A stretch of 24,829 nt of DNA from a virus, in the IMG/VR virus record IMGVR_UViG_3300050821_005980, positions 1 through 24,829 of that record. One strand, 5' to 3'. The notes under the pieces are model-generated. The model was not told where the DNA came from, ran no database searches, and saw only the letters and a list, made by a program, of their open reading frames with translations. Shown here piece by piece: positions 13,728-22,078 of the stretch; positions within the stretch are counted from its first letter, which is position 1; each line of letters opens with the position of its first letter. Made by a program: the position numbers and the translations under genes.

Positions 13728-15422
13728 TTAAGGCACCAAACATTTCATAGAAATGGACATTTGGCCGTTGTAGCTCATTTGATTGATCGCCTTGGCGATT
13801 ATTGAGCTATCCAAAAGTATCGTAAGATTGAGCACGCCTGGACCTGTCCCGCCACCCCCAGCGCCAGAGGCCGCCGTTGCCGCCGCCTGAGCCGCTGTGG
13901 AGCTTGTGGGTGTGGCTGTGGTGCTCGTTGTGCTAGCCGTTGCAGAGCTTGAGGTGCTGGCGGATGATGAGCTTGTGCCGCTCACAGCACTTGAAAGAGC
14001 TCCGCCAACGGCTCCAACTCCCGCCGCCAATCCAGAATACCAAGCCAGGACTCCCGCCGCCTCAGCGGCACCAACATAAATATTGGGGGCTTGTTGAAAG
14101 GCCTGGGCCGCCGCCTCAAGGCCCTTAATTTCGATCATCTTGGCGGCCTCATCCGCTGCCGTCTTGATCATGGCTCCCGCCGCCGCCCGGGTGGCATCCT
14201 CAAGATCGTGGGTTTGCTGGAGCGTCTTGGCGAAAGCCTGAGCCCCTGCCTGGCTCACGGATTCAATATTCTTGAGCATCGCATCCGTTTCGGCATCGTC
14301 AATGCGCTGTTTCTTTGAGGACGTATCCGCCTTAAGCAAAATCTCCTTTGAGGCCGTGGCTTGCTCGAGCACAAAAACTTGATTGTTGTATTGAGAAATA
14401 GTGATCATCTTGGCGGCCAGCTTGGCCTTGAGGACTTGCAACTCCAAATCCTCATTTTTCTTTAGAGTCTCTAGCTGGAAATCTCCCTCATCTTGGTAAA
14501 GAGCCTTGATCTGAGCATTGCTGAGGTACTTGTTTTTAAGGTGCTCCGCATCCTGAGCCATACGGATTTTGAGCAGATCGTTGTTATGGGCGATTTCATC
14601 TTTTACCCGCAAAGCCAGTTCACCCTCTTGCTCTTTCGTATATTTCTTGCTCGTGTTGTAAAGCCCATCATAGGCATCCTTAAAGCCTTGCTCCACGCTC
14701 TTGAAGCCTTTTATGTACTGATCGCCAACGCCCTTAAAATCGGCAATCGCATCGGCATTGTGGCTTTTGATATCCTTGATCGCCTTGCCATAATTTCCCG
14801 TAACCACATCGCCAATTGCCAGCAAAAGGCCGGTGACTTCGTTTGCGGCTCCTTTTACCACGGCAATGACAAGCTCGAAATTTCCTTTTACCACTGGCCC
14901 AATGGAAGCCGAAACCGTGAGGATTGCTGTGAGTGCCTTAGCCACGATGGTGAGGGCTGGTCCAAGGGCGTCGATCGCGCTTTCCGAAAGATCGCTGAAT
15001 GATGCCTTTAATTGCTGGAAAGATTCATTGGTTTTTACAACCTCTTCAAATCCCTTAAGCACCAATTGAACGAGGAAGAGTGTTACCATCATTTTTTCAA
15101 GATGATGGGTTACCTTTTCAGCGGCGGCGGCGGCAAATTCTCCTGCAACGCTAGCCTCTTCGCCAAAGACAACTTGTTGCTGTCCTGCCGCAGCTGTAGC
15201 CATCTGTAGAGCTTCTACTTCGGCAATGGAAGCCGCCATTTCTTCTTGCGTGATGGTTCCGGCTGCCAGGGCGGCATCGCCCATTTCGGCAAAGCCTCCA
15301 GCGGCCACGGCCCCAGCTTCCGCCCCAGCAACCCCAACGCCCTCAATCTCTTGTTGAGCTTGAATGAGGCCGCCAGTTTCGGCGCCAAAGGTAAGAAGCC
15401 AATTTAAAGTTTGCTCATCCAT
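13728..15422 (-). CDS. Tail tape measure protein
   Basis: A 564-aa, Ala/Ser/Lys-rich helical protein. It has hydrophobic stretches at about residues 110-130 (MMVTLFLVQLVLKGF) and 150-210 (LTIVAKALTAILTVSASIGP), a charged coiled-coil region at about 240-390, and a low-complexity Ser/Thr/Ala segment near 480-525. This is the usual tape measure layout, which sets tail length and helps DNA pass the inner membrane. By the known rule of about 1.5 angstrom per residue, the tail would be near 85 nm, short for a siphovirus. The ATG overlaps the preceding 76-aa gene by eight bases. Confidence 0.8.
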   Translation of the reverse strand: MDEQTLNWLLTFGAETGGLIQAQQEIEGVGVAGAEAGAVAAGGFAEMGDAALAAGTITQEEMAASIAEVEALQMATAAAGQQQVVFGEEASVAGEFAAAAAEKVTHHLEKMMVTLFLVQLVLKGFEEVVKTNESFQQLKASFSDLSESAIDALGPALTIVAKALTAILTVSASIGPVVKGNFELVIAVVKGAANEVTGLLLAIGDVVTGNYGKAIKDIKSHNADAIADFKGVGDQYIKGFKSVEQGFKDAYDGLYNTSKKYTKEQEGELALRVKDEIAHNNDLLKIRMAQDAEHLKNKYLSNAQIKALYQDEGDFQLETLKKNEDLELQVLKAKLAAKMITISQYNNQVFVLEQATASKEILLKADTSSKKQRIDDAETDAMLKNIESVSQAGAQAFAKTLQQTHDLEDATRAAAGAMIKTAADEAAKMIEIKGLEAAAQAFQQAPNIYVGAAEAAGVLAWYSGLAAGVGAVGGALSSAVSGTSSSSASTSSSATASTTSTTATPTSSTAAQAAATAASGAGGGGTGPGVLNLTILLDSSIIAKAINQMSYNGQMSISMKCLVP

Positions 15423-15645
15423 TGGAGAATTTCACTTTGAAGTTTACTTTGAATTTATCTAATTCAGGCGTGCAGGCCATTTGGAGGGCTTGTTGTTTAG
15501 TCATGCCAGATGCCAAAGCACCCATCTGGATCACGCCACGGAGCACTAGGACGTTATCCACGGGTTGGCCTAGGCGTACTTTATCCAGCATTTTGATAGT
15601 TTCGTCCTTATCTGGAATTAAGTTTTGAATGGGTTTTTTATTCAC
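15415..15645 (-). CDS. Small protein in the tail assembly chaperone position
   Basis: A 76-aa protein starting with GTG at 15643..15645. It overlaps both the upstream gp10-like gene and the downstream tape measure gene by eight bases. It is mainly helical, with MTKQQALQMACTPELDKFKV near the end. Its place just before the tape measure gene is where tail assembly chaperones (lambda G/GT type) sit. I see no second overlapping frame that would give the usual frameshifted extension. The role is inferred from position only. Confidence 0.55.
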   Translation of the reverse strand: MNKKPIQNLIPDKDETIKMLDKVRLGQPVDNVLVLRGVIQMGALASGMTKQQALQMACTPELDKFKVNFKVKFSNG

Positions 15646-16153
15646 CGGCTTTTCCCATGAGCAAATCGTTTACTGCGGCATTTAGATCCGCCTCGAGCTC
15701 CGGCTCACGCCCAAGCATCACGGTCTTGAAAACGTATTTTCCGCCTGTGCCCGGGTGATGCACAACCTTGGCGAATACCACGCCCGCCTTTGCCTTTGTC
15801 TTGGCGCTCACTTTGACCGCCGAGAATGGCCCACGCCCTGGCATCCAGGCCAAAACGCCTCCGGGTTTTGTGGGCCGGATCAAATGCGGCTTGGTTGGAA
15901 ATTCGATAAACTTGGCTTTGCCAAAACTATTGGTTACTTGGATTCCGTCCGGCGTGGGCTGGGCAAGCCAGCCTTTTGAAAATGGGCCGCTTCCTGCCAT
16001 GGCTTGGGATTGATCAACGAGCCATCGGGTGAGCTTGGGAGCGAATACCGGGCCCATCCTGGCCGCCACTTGCCTAGCCTGGAAGGTTGAAAGCCGAGCG
16101 ATCAGGGCTTCAACCTCCGGGCTAGGTGTGAGGGTTATGACTTCGCCGGTCAT
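15638..16153 (-). CDS. HK97 gp10-like minor virion protein
   Basis: A 171-aa protein. The motif KVVHHPGTGGKYVF, followed by a helical C-terminus, is typical of HK97 gp10-like and Mu gpG-like minor virion proteins, which act in neck or tail completion. The N-terminal half is helical (EALIARLSTFQARQVAARMG), then beta-rich. In many siphophages this gene comes before the tail tube gene; here it comes after it. The ribosome binding site is a modest AAGGCGG. Confidence 0.65.
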   Translation of the reverse strand: MTGEVITLTPSPEVEALIARLSTFQARQVAARMGPVFAPKLTRWLVDQSQAMAGSGPFSKGWLAQPTPDGIQVTNSFGKAKFIEFPTKPHLIRPTKPGGVLAWMPGRGPFSAVKVSAKTKAKAGVVFAKVVHHPGTGGKYVFKTVMLGREPELEADLNAAVNDLLMGKAGE

Positions 16154-16162
16154 GAGACCGCC

Positions 16163-17149
16163 TTAGAACGATTGCTGGACGCTGTTCAAGAGGGAGATTT
16201 GCACCGCCTCGTCGATGTTGTTGATGCCGCCATTGCCTGAGCGATAGGCCGTGAAAGGCAACTTGATCATGATTTCATTGAGATTCCCGATGGTGGGCGG
16301 GTTTCCCGTGAATTGTGCCGTGGGCATCTCGATCTTGAGTTGTCGAGTGCTCGTGCCCAAGGCTGTGCCCAAGAAATTCAGGGTAATATCCACGTCCACA
16401 GCATTCAGGAATTGATTCACCTGATTCATGTTGTCGAAGTAAATATCAAGCTCGCCTTGAATCTTGTACATGCCTGGTTGCATTTGCTGTACAAACTGAC
16501 TTCCGAGTTGGCCGCGGCCTTCGATCAAGCCCGTGTCAATGTCCATCTTGAAGGATTTCACGGGCACCGAAACTCCCGATACTGTAACCGTGCCTTGATG
16601 ATAAACCAAAGGATTCTGCGTGGTGTAGGCTGGAGCCAAAAGCCCAGCGCCAGGCGTGCCCTTTTGCAAGCTGATATCCGCCGTCATTTTGAGCAATTGC
16701 CCTTCGGCGGCGGCAAAGCTCAATTTCTTCATACGCCCGCCAACATAATCCCAAACATTGGTCGCATCGGCGATAGTATCCCGGTTGATCCTAAAGCACA
16801 TGCTCGGCGGCAATTGGAGATCACCAACCGTGAAAACGTGGAGGCCGCCATTGCCGGGCCCAAGGTTGGTGAATTGCTCAAGCGGCAAGGTATTCTTGAG
16901 CATGATGCCAATGCCATCCTCAACATCCGCTTCCCAAGCCAAAGTTCCGTGAGCTTTTACAGCGCCCTGGACCTTGCGGCGGGTGACACGCTCCGCCCGG
17001 ACGCCTTCTGGCCAAATATAGGCAGGAATGCTCGTGAAGTTTTCCGAGGTGAAGGCGATGAATTCCCGGCCAATAGCATTGGGTACGTTGTTTGCAAAAG
17101 CTGTTTCGCCGGCCAATGCCAGCCATCCTCTGTGGCCTAATCCGGGCAT
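16163..17149 (-). CDS. Major tail tube protein
   Basis: A 328-aa beta-rich protein opening with MPGLGHRGWLALAGETAFAN and ending with strands such as IGNLNEIMIKLPFTAYRSGN. This opening (small, Gly-rich, then 'E..fg' and residues describing a two-part beta fold) is common in phage tail tube proteins of the PF18906-like type. Repeats of it stack as hexameric rings to form the tail tube. It follows the tail-terminator candidate and precedes the tape measure module by two genes. It has a strong purine run, AGGGGGG, four bases before the ATG. Confidence 0.7.
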   Translation of the reverse strand: MPGLGHRGWLALAGETAFANNVPNAIGREFIAFTSENFTSIPAYIWPEGVRAERVTRRKVQGAVKAHGTLAWEADVEDGIGIMLKNTLPLEQFTNLGPGNGGLHVFTVGDLQLPPSMCFRINRDTIADATNVWDYVGGRMKKLSFAAAEGQLLKMTADISLQKGTPGAGLLAPAYTTQNPLVYHQGTVTVSGVSVPVKSFKMDIDTGLIEGRGQLGSQFVQQMQPGMYKIQGELDIYFDNMNQVNQFLNAVDVDITLNFLGTALGTSTRQLKIEMPTAQFTGNPPTIGNLNEIMIKLPFTAYRSGNGGINNIDEAVQISLLNSVQQSF

Positions 17150-17173
17150 GACGCCCCCCTAAAAGTTGAAGAG

Positions 17174-17338
17174 TTATTCGGCAAGCTTGAAATTGTTTGG
17201 AGCCAGCAAAAGCAGATCCCCAAGCTCTTTGACCACGAGCACCGGCTCGCCACGTTTAAAGATGATGGATTTCCCCTCGTATGAAACGCTGCGTTCCTCA
17301 AGGCTGCTAGTCTCGCCAGGATCAAAAACTATTTTCAT
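17174..17338 (-). CDS. Hypothetical 54-aa virion-module protein
   Basis: A small protein, MKIVFDPGETSSLEERSVSY followed by a short beta-like segment with FKRGEPVLVV and a Leu-rich stretch. AAGGAGAG lies just upstream of the ATG. The gene fits the gap between the tail-terminator candidate and the tail tube gene with no overlap. I do not recognise it. Its beta character and position are compatible with a small neck or tail component. Confidence 0.65.
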   Translation of the reverse strand: MKIVFDPGETSSLEERSVSYEGKSIIFKRGEPVLVVKELGDLLLLAPNNFKLAE

Positions 17339-17347
17339 GGTCTCTCC

Positions 17348-17827
17348 TTAACGCCCACCCATTGGGAAGCGGACGGCAAAATTTATGGTTATCGTCGCGC
17401 TGGCAATGCTCACATCCTCGCTCACGTAAAATGTTGTGGTGAGTTGGTAATCCACCATCTGAGGACAAGCCGCTCTAAAGGTATTGAAATCATTTTCCAA
17501 AGCGTTTTTCACATCCGCCGTCAAAGTCAAGATGCCCGGGTGAGTGGCATCTCCATAAGGGTGCGATCCGTCCGAGGAAAGATTGGCGATCACACCCACT
17601 TCAACAATGAAAATTGCGTTGCGTTTGTTGCTCGAGGCCGCCCATGATCCCGTATCGTATGGCCCTTGTGGAAACCTCACGGCCAAGGTTGGGTTTTGGG
17701 CGTTCATGTCTGGCACGTTGGCTTGAAACACCCTAGCAGGATCCACAGGGATGCTCATGGCGGGCCCGGCGGCCCTGAGTGTATCCACCACCTGAGCGAA
17801 GAGCTGCGCCTCGTAACCTACTGTCAT
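17348..17827 (-). CDS. Probable tail terminator/completion protein
   Basis: A 159-aa protein overlapping the connector gene by four bases (ATGA). It has an N-terminal helix (AQLFAQVVDTLRAAGP), then a strand region with KRNAIFIVEVGVIANLS, a helix (LTADVKNALENDFNTF) and a final strand with ASATITINFAVRFPMG. This order of one helix, strands, one helix, strands is that of tail terminators (lambda gpU/HK97 gp10 neighbours), which cap the tail tube and join it to the head. The assignment rests on fold outline and gene order. Confidence 0.6.
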   Translation of the reverse strand: MTVGYEAQLFAQVVDTLRAAGPAMSIPVDPARVFQANVPDMNAQNPTLAVRFPQGPYDTGSWAASSNKRNAIFIVEVGVIANLSSDGSHPYGDATHPGILTLTADVKNALENDFNTFRAACPQMVDYQLTTTFYVSEDVSIASATITINFAVRFPMGGR

Positions 17828-18471
17828 GCCAGGGCCGTAAGGATGAAAACTTGCTCATCCAAGTGGCTCGTGCGCCAATTCTTAAGGCCTCGGAGCCACC
17901 AATATGGCACGCCCAAATCCATTGCCGCTTTTGAAACCCCATCCGCCTTGGTAAAGGTGAAGGTGATCCATCCCAAGAGGCGGGCCGCCAACCAGGCAGT
18001 CATTTTAACGATCTCAGGCGGCACCACGGCGTAACCGAATTGGCCAGAGATAGAAACGGCTTGCTGGTTGTTTGTCCAAAAAGATGGAAATTGCTGGAAG
18101 TCATACGGAAAGACCGATGGCACAACCTTTTCAATCCAGCCGGGCCCCTTGGGGTTTGCCTGCCCGTCCATCGGCTGATAAAGCAAAAAATCCGATCCTT
18201 GCACTAGCACTGTACCGTTTTCAGTCACGCCGTTGGCGTCCAGACTAATGCAAGGATATGGGAGAAATAGCTTTACCTGTCTTTGGTGCATGGATTCGGT
18301 GATCACTTGCAAATGCTTTTGGTAGAAAAAGGCGCTTGTCATAGTTTCGATCTGCCCTTGCGCCTGGCCTATTGCATCCGTGGCCCGTGTGGTTTCTTCC
18401 GCCGTCAAGGCTTGAAACTTGGCGGCGGCCCTGGCCACATCGGTGACGGTGCAATAGGCGGGAATTGGCAT
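17824..18471 (-). CDS. Head-tail connector (gp6/adaptor-like)
   Basis: A 215-aa protein. The start MPIPAYCTVTDVARAAAKFQ, a helix containing ATDAIGQAQGQIETMTSAFF, then a beta section and a helical end (EIVKMTAWLAARLLGW) match the layout of phage gp6-like head-tail connector proteins. These form the ring below the portal. It follows the capsid operon and precedes the tail terminator candidate, which is the standard place for this protein. Confidence 0.65.
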   Translation of the reverse strand: MPIPAYCTVTDVARAAAKFQALTAEETTRATDAIGQAQGQIETMTSAFFYQKHLQVITESMHQRQVKLFLPYPCISLDANGVTENGTVLVQGSDFLLYQPMDGQANPKGPGWIEKVVPSVFPYDFQQFPSFWTNNQQAVSISGQFGYAVVPPEIVKMTAWLAARLLGWITFTFTKADGVSKAAMDLGVPYWWLRGLKNWRTSHLDEQVFILTALA

Positions 18472-18473
18472 GA

Positions 18474-18965
18474 TTAGTCCGCTTGCTCGAGCTTAACCTT
18501 TTCATCGGCCAGAATGGCGGCGATAACAATTTCCAGGTTATCGCCCAACTCTTTGAGCCCGCGCTTGTCCGCCTCGGCCTGGAGCACGTCCTTTGTCATG
18601 CCACGGAGCATCTTGTCCAGTTTTCCGAGCTTTTCCTTTCGGCCCAAGATGATTTTCTTGGCCTTTTCGCGCAACTCATCCATTGCCAAATCAACGGCAA
18701 CCTTATCCTCGTTCTCGGAAGTAACCTTTTCGGCTTCGGTTGGAAGGTTGGAAAGGAAAACGAGTGGCGGCTGGATCTCGAGCAACTGAGCCACCCGCAA
18801 AGGGGCTGGATGATCAAAGACCTCTCCGGCCTTAAAAGATTTCAGGGTGCCATTGATCAACTCGCGGAGATCGGCGCCCTTGGGATTGACTTGCAGGCGG
18901 GTTACTTTTCCAGCGGCGTGAATGCGGTTGTGCTCCTTAAACCTCGCTTCTTGCACTTCGTTCAT
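18474..18965 (-). CDS. Hypothetical protein between capsid and connector genes, 163 aa
   Basis: I do not recognise this protein. Residues 1-75 look like a small mixed domain (LRELINGTLKSFKAGEVFDH, then LLEIQPPLVFLSNLP). Residues 80-163 are strongly charged and helical, with Lys/Glu/Leu heptads, resembling a coiled coil. The ribosome binding site GGAGGAAG directly follows a rho-independent terminator hairpin, so expression depends on read-through or an unseen promoter. Its place suggests a head completion or neck role. Confidence 0.6.
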   Translation of the reverse strand: MNEVQEARFKEHNRIHAAGKVTRLQVNPKGADLRELINGTLKSFKAGEVFDHPAPLRVAQLLEIQPPLVFLSNLPTEAEKVTSENEDKVAVDLAMDELREKAKKIILGRKEKLGKLDKMLRGMTKDVLQAEADKRGLKELGDNLEIVIAAILADEKVKLEQAD

Positions 18966-18982
18966 ACTTCCTCCGTGGGTTC

Positions 18983-19028
18983 AAAAAAAGGGGCGAGACC
19001 GTGACCCACTTGGGCCGGGCCTCGCCCC
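18983..19028 (-). terminator. Rho-independent terminator after the capsid operon
   Basis: On the minus strand GGGGCGAG (19021..19028) pairs with CTCGCCCC (18990..18997) across a GC-rich loop of 23 bases, followed by seven T residues. It lies 29 bases after the decoration protein stop. It is the strongest terminator in the window and closes the protease-capsid-decoration unit. Confidence 0.85.
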
Positions 19029-19057
19029 TAATTCCGTGAGCTTTACGCTCGAGTGAC

Positions 19058-19567
19058 TTAGTAATCTTTCGTGGGCAAGGTGTCATAGGCACCCAGCTTC
19101 ACATCCATGGCCAGCGTTGAGCTCGTGCCAGCCGCCAGAGTGAAGGCCCAGCGGATCCACTTCTTGGCTTGGCGCAAATCAACGGACTGGAAATAATCCG
19201 TGTTGGCCGCCGAGATGGCACCCGCTGCGCTTGCTGGGCTGGCAACATAGCCCTCATCCGTTTTGACAAAGCCTTGTGATCCAGCCGGAAAGGCGGTATA
19301 GGGATCGGTCACGCCATCATCGTTTGAATGCTGGCAAGTGAGCGTCCAAGTTGCGCCTGCGACAATGGCACCGTTCATCACGCGAGCAATGGCCGCATTG
19401 GCTCCAAGCCGCAAGATGCCGCCAGTGTTGAAGCTGGCATTCTGGCTTGCCGGAGAAAGCACCGGAGTGCCAGCGGCAGGCTCAGTGCCCGCCACGGTTG
19501 AGGCTCCGGCATTCTTGATTTGCTCGGGGAAGCTTCCGCCGCCCGCCACTCCTGTTAAATTTCCCAT
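19058..19567 (-). CDS. Probable head decoration/minor capsid protein
   Basis: A 169-aa, Ala/Gly/Thr-rich, beta-type protein starting MGNLTGVAGGGSFPEQIKNA. It directly follows the major capsid gene, ends before a strong terminator, and would be made at high level. This is the usual place and character for a decoration or capsid-stabilising protein. The central part (GATWTLTCQHSNDDGVTDPY) and the C-terminal strands (KKWIRWAFTLAAGTSSTLAM) suggest a beta sandwich. No named family is recognised. Confidence 0.6.
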   Translation of the reverse strand: MGNLTGVAGGGSFPEQIKNAGASTVAGTEPAAGTPVLSPASQNASFNTGGILRLGANAAIARVMNGAIVAGATWTLTCQHSNDDGVTDPYTAFPAGSQGFVKTDEGYVASPASAAGAISAANTDYFQSVDLRQAKKWIRWAFTLAAGTSSTLAMDVKLGAYDTLPTKDY

Positions 19568-19606
19568 GGTCTAACTCCAGTGCTGAGGTTGAGGGTTACG
19601 GGCGCT

Positions 19607-20878
19607 TTACTTTACGCCCGTGAGGATCGCCGTGGCTTCGGGGATGGCTGGCTTGCCATCGAAGAAGTCGATGGCCCGGGTATAGAGGCCATCGTTGATG
19701 AAGGCGTCAAAGGCCTGATCCGAGGTCTTGACTTCCATGCTCTGGCCCTTGAAGGCGTAGTAACCGCGCATCAAGTTCGAGAATACCACCAAGCTTGAGG
19801 CGGTCACGGGGCCTTCGGTCACAGGTCCCGGCGTGTAAGGATTCTCCAATACCGGATAGCCTTCAATGAATCCAATGGTTTGCGGCGGGATCGTGGGCCC
19901 GGCGATTCCCGAGGGGCCGCGGTCTTGGAATATCGGGCGGTTTTGATCGTCCGAAAGCTGGCCCGCCAAGGAGATCGTGTTGTTGTTCATCATCCAGATG
20001 CAATTGCCTTTCTCAACACGGTACTGGCTCTTGATCGCATGCTTTGCTTTGACGAAATCCTGCCAGGCCAGGGAGGCTCCGCCAATGGTCAGCGTGTTCA
20101 TGCCGCTTTGGTTGGTGAGCAAGCCCATGGGCTGTTGTGAGCCTGAGCCGTTGAGATAATAGTTGTCCTCGGTCTTTTGGAATTGCTCGGCAAACATCGT
20201 GGCCAGCAAGTTGAGCACGTCGATGCCAGAGAATTTCCAAAGCTCTTGGGGAAGGTTGGTCAAGGCCATGCGCTTTTGCAGGGCCCATGTGATCTGGCCG
20301 AGAGCAAATTGGGTGTTGGCGGGAGTCACCAATTCTCCGGCGATAGTCACTGAGACTGTGCCAGTTTCACGGGGCATCTTGCCGATCATCTCCACACCGC
20401 TCCAGACTCGGCATGATCCAAGGAAAGTGGAAATATGCACGAGCTTGCGGGCAACCTCGGCAACGAATTCCTCGGGCAAGGTGTATCCGCCCGATGAGCC
20501 AGTGGCCACACTCAAGGCCTTTGCTCCTTTGCCACGGAACATTTCCTCACGGTGGGCAGCGGGTGTCAGGGTGTACATGATATCCCTGGCCATCTCATCC
20601 GCTTGCTTGTCGCTCAGGCTCCGCAATCCCGTTTCGGAATTGTGATCCTTGCCTTTGGCTTTTTCAAAGACTGAGGCTTGGGGAATGCGCTGGAGCACAT
20701 CCTTATAAAGCGCTTCGCTCAGAGCTTTGAAGCCAGGGGCACCCGTGCCAAGCGCATCGGCGATCAGGGAAGGCACCAAGGCCTTGAGCTCCTTGACGGT
20801 CTCAACTTTGGATTTGGCGAGGTTGCGCTTAACCTCATCCGCCGTGAGCATCGCAACTTGATCTAATGAAAGGGCCAT
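19607..20878 (-). CDS. HK97-type major capsid protein
   Basis: A 423-aa protein. Residues 1-115 are helical and charged, like the delta/scaffolding domain that the prohead protease removes. The HK97 fold then begins near ALSVATGSSGGYTLPEEFVA. It contains the N-arm, a P-loop/E-loop-like region (VWSGVEMIGKMPRETGTVSV) and a long spine helix near DVLNLLATMFAEQFQKTEDN followed by NGSGSQQPMGLL. That last motif is typical of Phage_capsid family members. It is followed by a decoration protein and preceded by the protease, the standard order. GGAG lies about ten bases before the ATG. Confidence 0.9.
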   Translation of the reverse strand: MALSLDQVAMLTADEVKRNLAKSKVETVKELKALVPSLIADALGTGAPGFKALSEALYKDVLQRIPQASVFEKAKGKDHNSETGLRSLSDKQADEMARDIMYTLTPAAHREEMFRGKGAKALSVATGSSGGYTLPEEFVAEVARKLVHISTFLGSCRVWSGVEMIGKMPRETGTVSVTIAGELVTPANTQFALGQITWALQKRMALTNLPQELWKFSGIDVLNLLATMFAEQFQKTEDNYYLNGSGSQQPMGLLTNQSGMNTLTIGGASLAWQDFVKAKHAIKSQYRVEKGNCIWMMNNNTISLAGQLSDDQNRPIFQDRGPSGIAGPTIPPQTIGFIEGYPVLENPYTPGPVTEGPVTASSLVVFSNLMRGYYAFKGQSMEVKTSDQAFDAFINDGLYTRAIDFFDGKPAIPEATAILTGVK

Positions 20879-20931
20879 GACTTTATTCTCCGTGGTTTGA
20901 GGCTCGATGGGCGGCCTCGGTCAATGAAAGT

Positions 20932-21369
20932 TTACTTTTTCGCTGAGAAACCTTGACGCATCCTCAAAACAAAAGCCTTTGCCTCGGGATCGGTGGGAAG
21001 CGGGGCCGATCCATCGCCGCCATCGTCCGCATCCCCATCGGCACCGCCAGCGGCTCCCTCATCCTTTTTCGGATCGGTTCCGTCTGTTGCTGGCTCGGTC
21101 TCATCCTCAAGATCCTGATTTGTGACGGCCTTGTGCATGCTCTTGATGGACTCGCCTAATTTTTCGTGGGATTCCATCGCCTTGGTGAATGCAGCATGAC
21201 ATTTGGTACACATTGCGCCATGGTCCGCCTCTTCGCCTTCGCCGCTGGCCGCCAGCTCTTCCAAATGGGTGGCAATGCCGCCGAGGGCTTTCACATGCTC
21301 TTCATAGGCGCTCCGGGCTCCGTCGATCGCCTTGCGTGCATCGCTTGTCAAAATGGATTTGTTGCCCAT
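20932..21369 (-). CDS. Possible internal scaffold protein from an in-frame start
   Basis: An in-frame ATG at 21367..21369 (Met202 of the protease, MGNKSILTSDARK) is preceded by GGAG eight bases upstream. It would release a 145-aa acidic, helical C-terminal fragment with a coiled-coil-like first part and an Asp/Gly/Ala-rich end. This resembles the nested C/Nu3 arrangement of lambda, where a scaffold is started inside the protease gene. It also carries an isolated CTKCH motif of unclear meaning. The start is only suggested by the sequence. Confidence 0.35.
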   Translation of the reverse strand: MGNKSILTSDARKAIDGARSAYEEHVKALGGIATHLEELAASGEGEEADHGAMCTKCHAAFTKAMESHEKLGESIKSMHKAVTNQDLEDETEPATDGTDPKKDEGAAGGADGDADDGGDGSAPLPTDPEAKAFVLRMRQGFSAKK

Positions 21370-21972
21370 GGCTCGTGCTCCAAAAGAGAAAGGCTTAGAA
21401 AGTTTTTTCGGCTGCATCAACTTGGTATTGAGGCTCTTTGCTGAGGTGGCCAGACTGCCCGCATTCACTGGCACTACCGCGCATGCAATCTCAATCAGCT
21501 CAAGTCTCGTGATCACTCGTTGCACGCCAGGAAACTTGGCAACCTCATCCGCCGTAGGGGCCCGGCTTTCCAGGCTGTCACCGTAAGGCAGAAAGTGAAT
21601 CGAGAAAGCCCGCATATCGCCGTCTTTATAAAGTTGGCGTACCTTCTGGGCATCGGCTGTGCCAGCCCAGCGAGCTCGAAACACTGTGTTGCCACTTCCG
21701 TCTTGCGTGATGTTTAAGACCGTGCCAGCGGGGAGAGTTCCCTCAACTGGATTTCCGTCGATGCCGTGGCCGAAACTGAGCACCGGATTCCGCATGTACT
21801 TGTCAACCGCTGCGCCCAGGGCCTCGGGCAAAACCAAATCTCCGTAACGATCAACTTCAAAAGCGTTTGCCACTCCCTCAACCCAGCCATAGGGCGCATC
21901 CGTTGCAACCTCTCCAACCGCCTTTACATGGGCGCCGATAAATCTTTTGGTTGGATCCAACGTTGCGGGCAT
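20932..21972 (-). CDS. HK97-type prohead protease
   Basis: A 346-aa protein. Residues 20-180 show the prohead protease pattern: GWVEGVANAFEVDRYGDLVL, catalytic His69 in LSFGHGIDGNP, and catalytic Ser124 in MRAFSIHFLPYGD. This serine protease cuts scaffold domains from the capsid subunits inside the maturing prohead. Residues about 200-346 form an extra helical and very acidic tail. It may act as an internal scaffold, or be made separately from an internal start. A terminator-like hairpin sits only about ten bases upstream, with the weak ribosome binding site AGGCC straight after its T tract. Confidence 0.88.
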   Translation of the reverse strand: MPATLDPTKRFIGAHVKAVGEVATDAPYGWVEGVANAFEVDRYGDLVLPEALGAAVDKYMRNPVLSFGHGIDGNPVEGTLPAGTVLNITQDGSGNTVFRARWAGTADAQKVRQLYKDGDMRAFSIHFLPYGDSLESRAPTADEVAKFPGVQRVITRLELIEIACAVVPVNAGSLATSAKSLNTKLMQPKKLSKPFSFGARAMGNKSILTSDARKAIDGARSAYEEHVKALGGIATHLEELAASGEGEEADHGAMCTKCHAAFTKAMESHEKLGESIKSMHKAVTNQDLEDETEPATDGTDPKKDEGAAGGADGDADDGGDGSAPLPTDPEAKAFVLRMRQGFSAKK

Positions 21973-21981
21973 TTGTGGCCT

Positions 21982-22016
21982 AAAAAAGAAAGAGCCGCCA
22001 GAATTTCCAGCGGCTC
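21982..22016 (-). terminator. Terminator or attenuator just before the prohead protease
   Basis: On the minus strand GAGCCGC (22010..22016) pairs with GCGGCTC (21992..21998) around an 11-base loop, followed by TTTCTTTTTT. It sits between the zinc-ribbon gene and the protease gene. A second hairpin (CCTCGT/ACGAGG, 22019..22037) is directly upstream on the transcript. Transcripts from the packaging genes would end here. If transcription starts from the nearby promoter candidate, it would act as an attenuator. Confidence 0.7.
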
Positions 22017-22039
22017 AACCTCGTCCGCTCAACGAGGTG

Positions 22040-22069
22040 ATTTAATCACAGGTTCTCAACATCGGTCAA
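22040..22069 (-). promoter_or_regulatory. Weak promoter candidate for the head operon
   Basis: On the minus strand TTGACC (22064..22069) is followed after 18 bases by TTAAAT (22040..22045). Both boxes are imperfect and the spacer is one base longer than ideal. The position fits a promoter for the protease-capsid unit, giving a leader that contains the two hairpins at 21982..22037. It lies about 40 bases downstream of the parS palindrome. Confidence 0.3.
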
Positions 22070-22078
22070 AAAGTTGTT

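Noticed and set aside
21189-21222. CTKCH in the protease tail as a heme c-binding motif
   Set aside because: The protein is cytoplasmic and has no signal peptide. A single CxxCH in an acidic scaffold-like tail is more likely incidental or metal-related.
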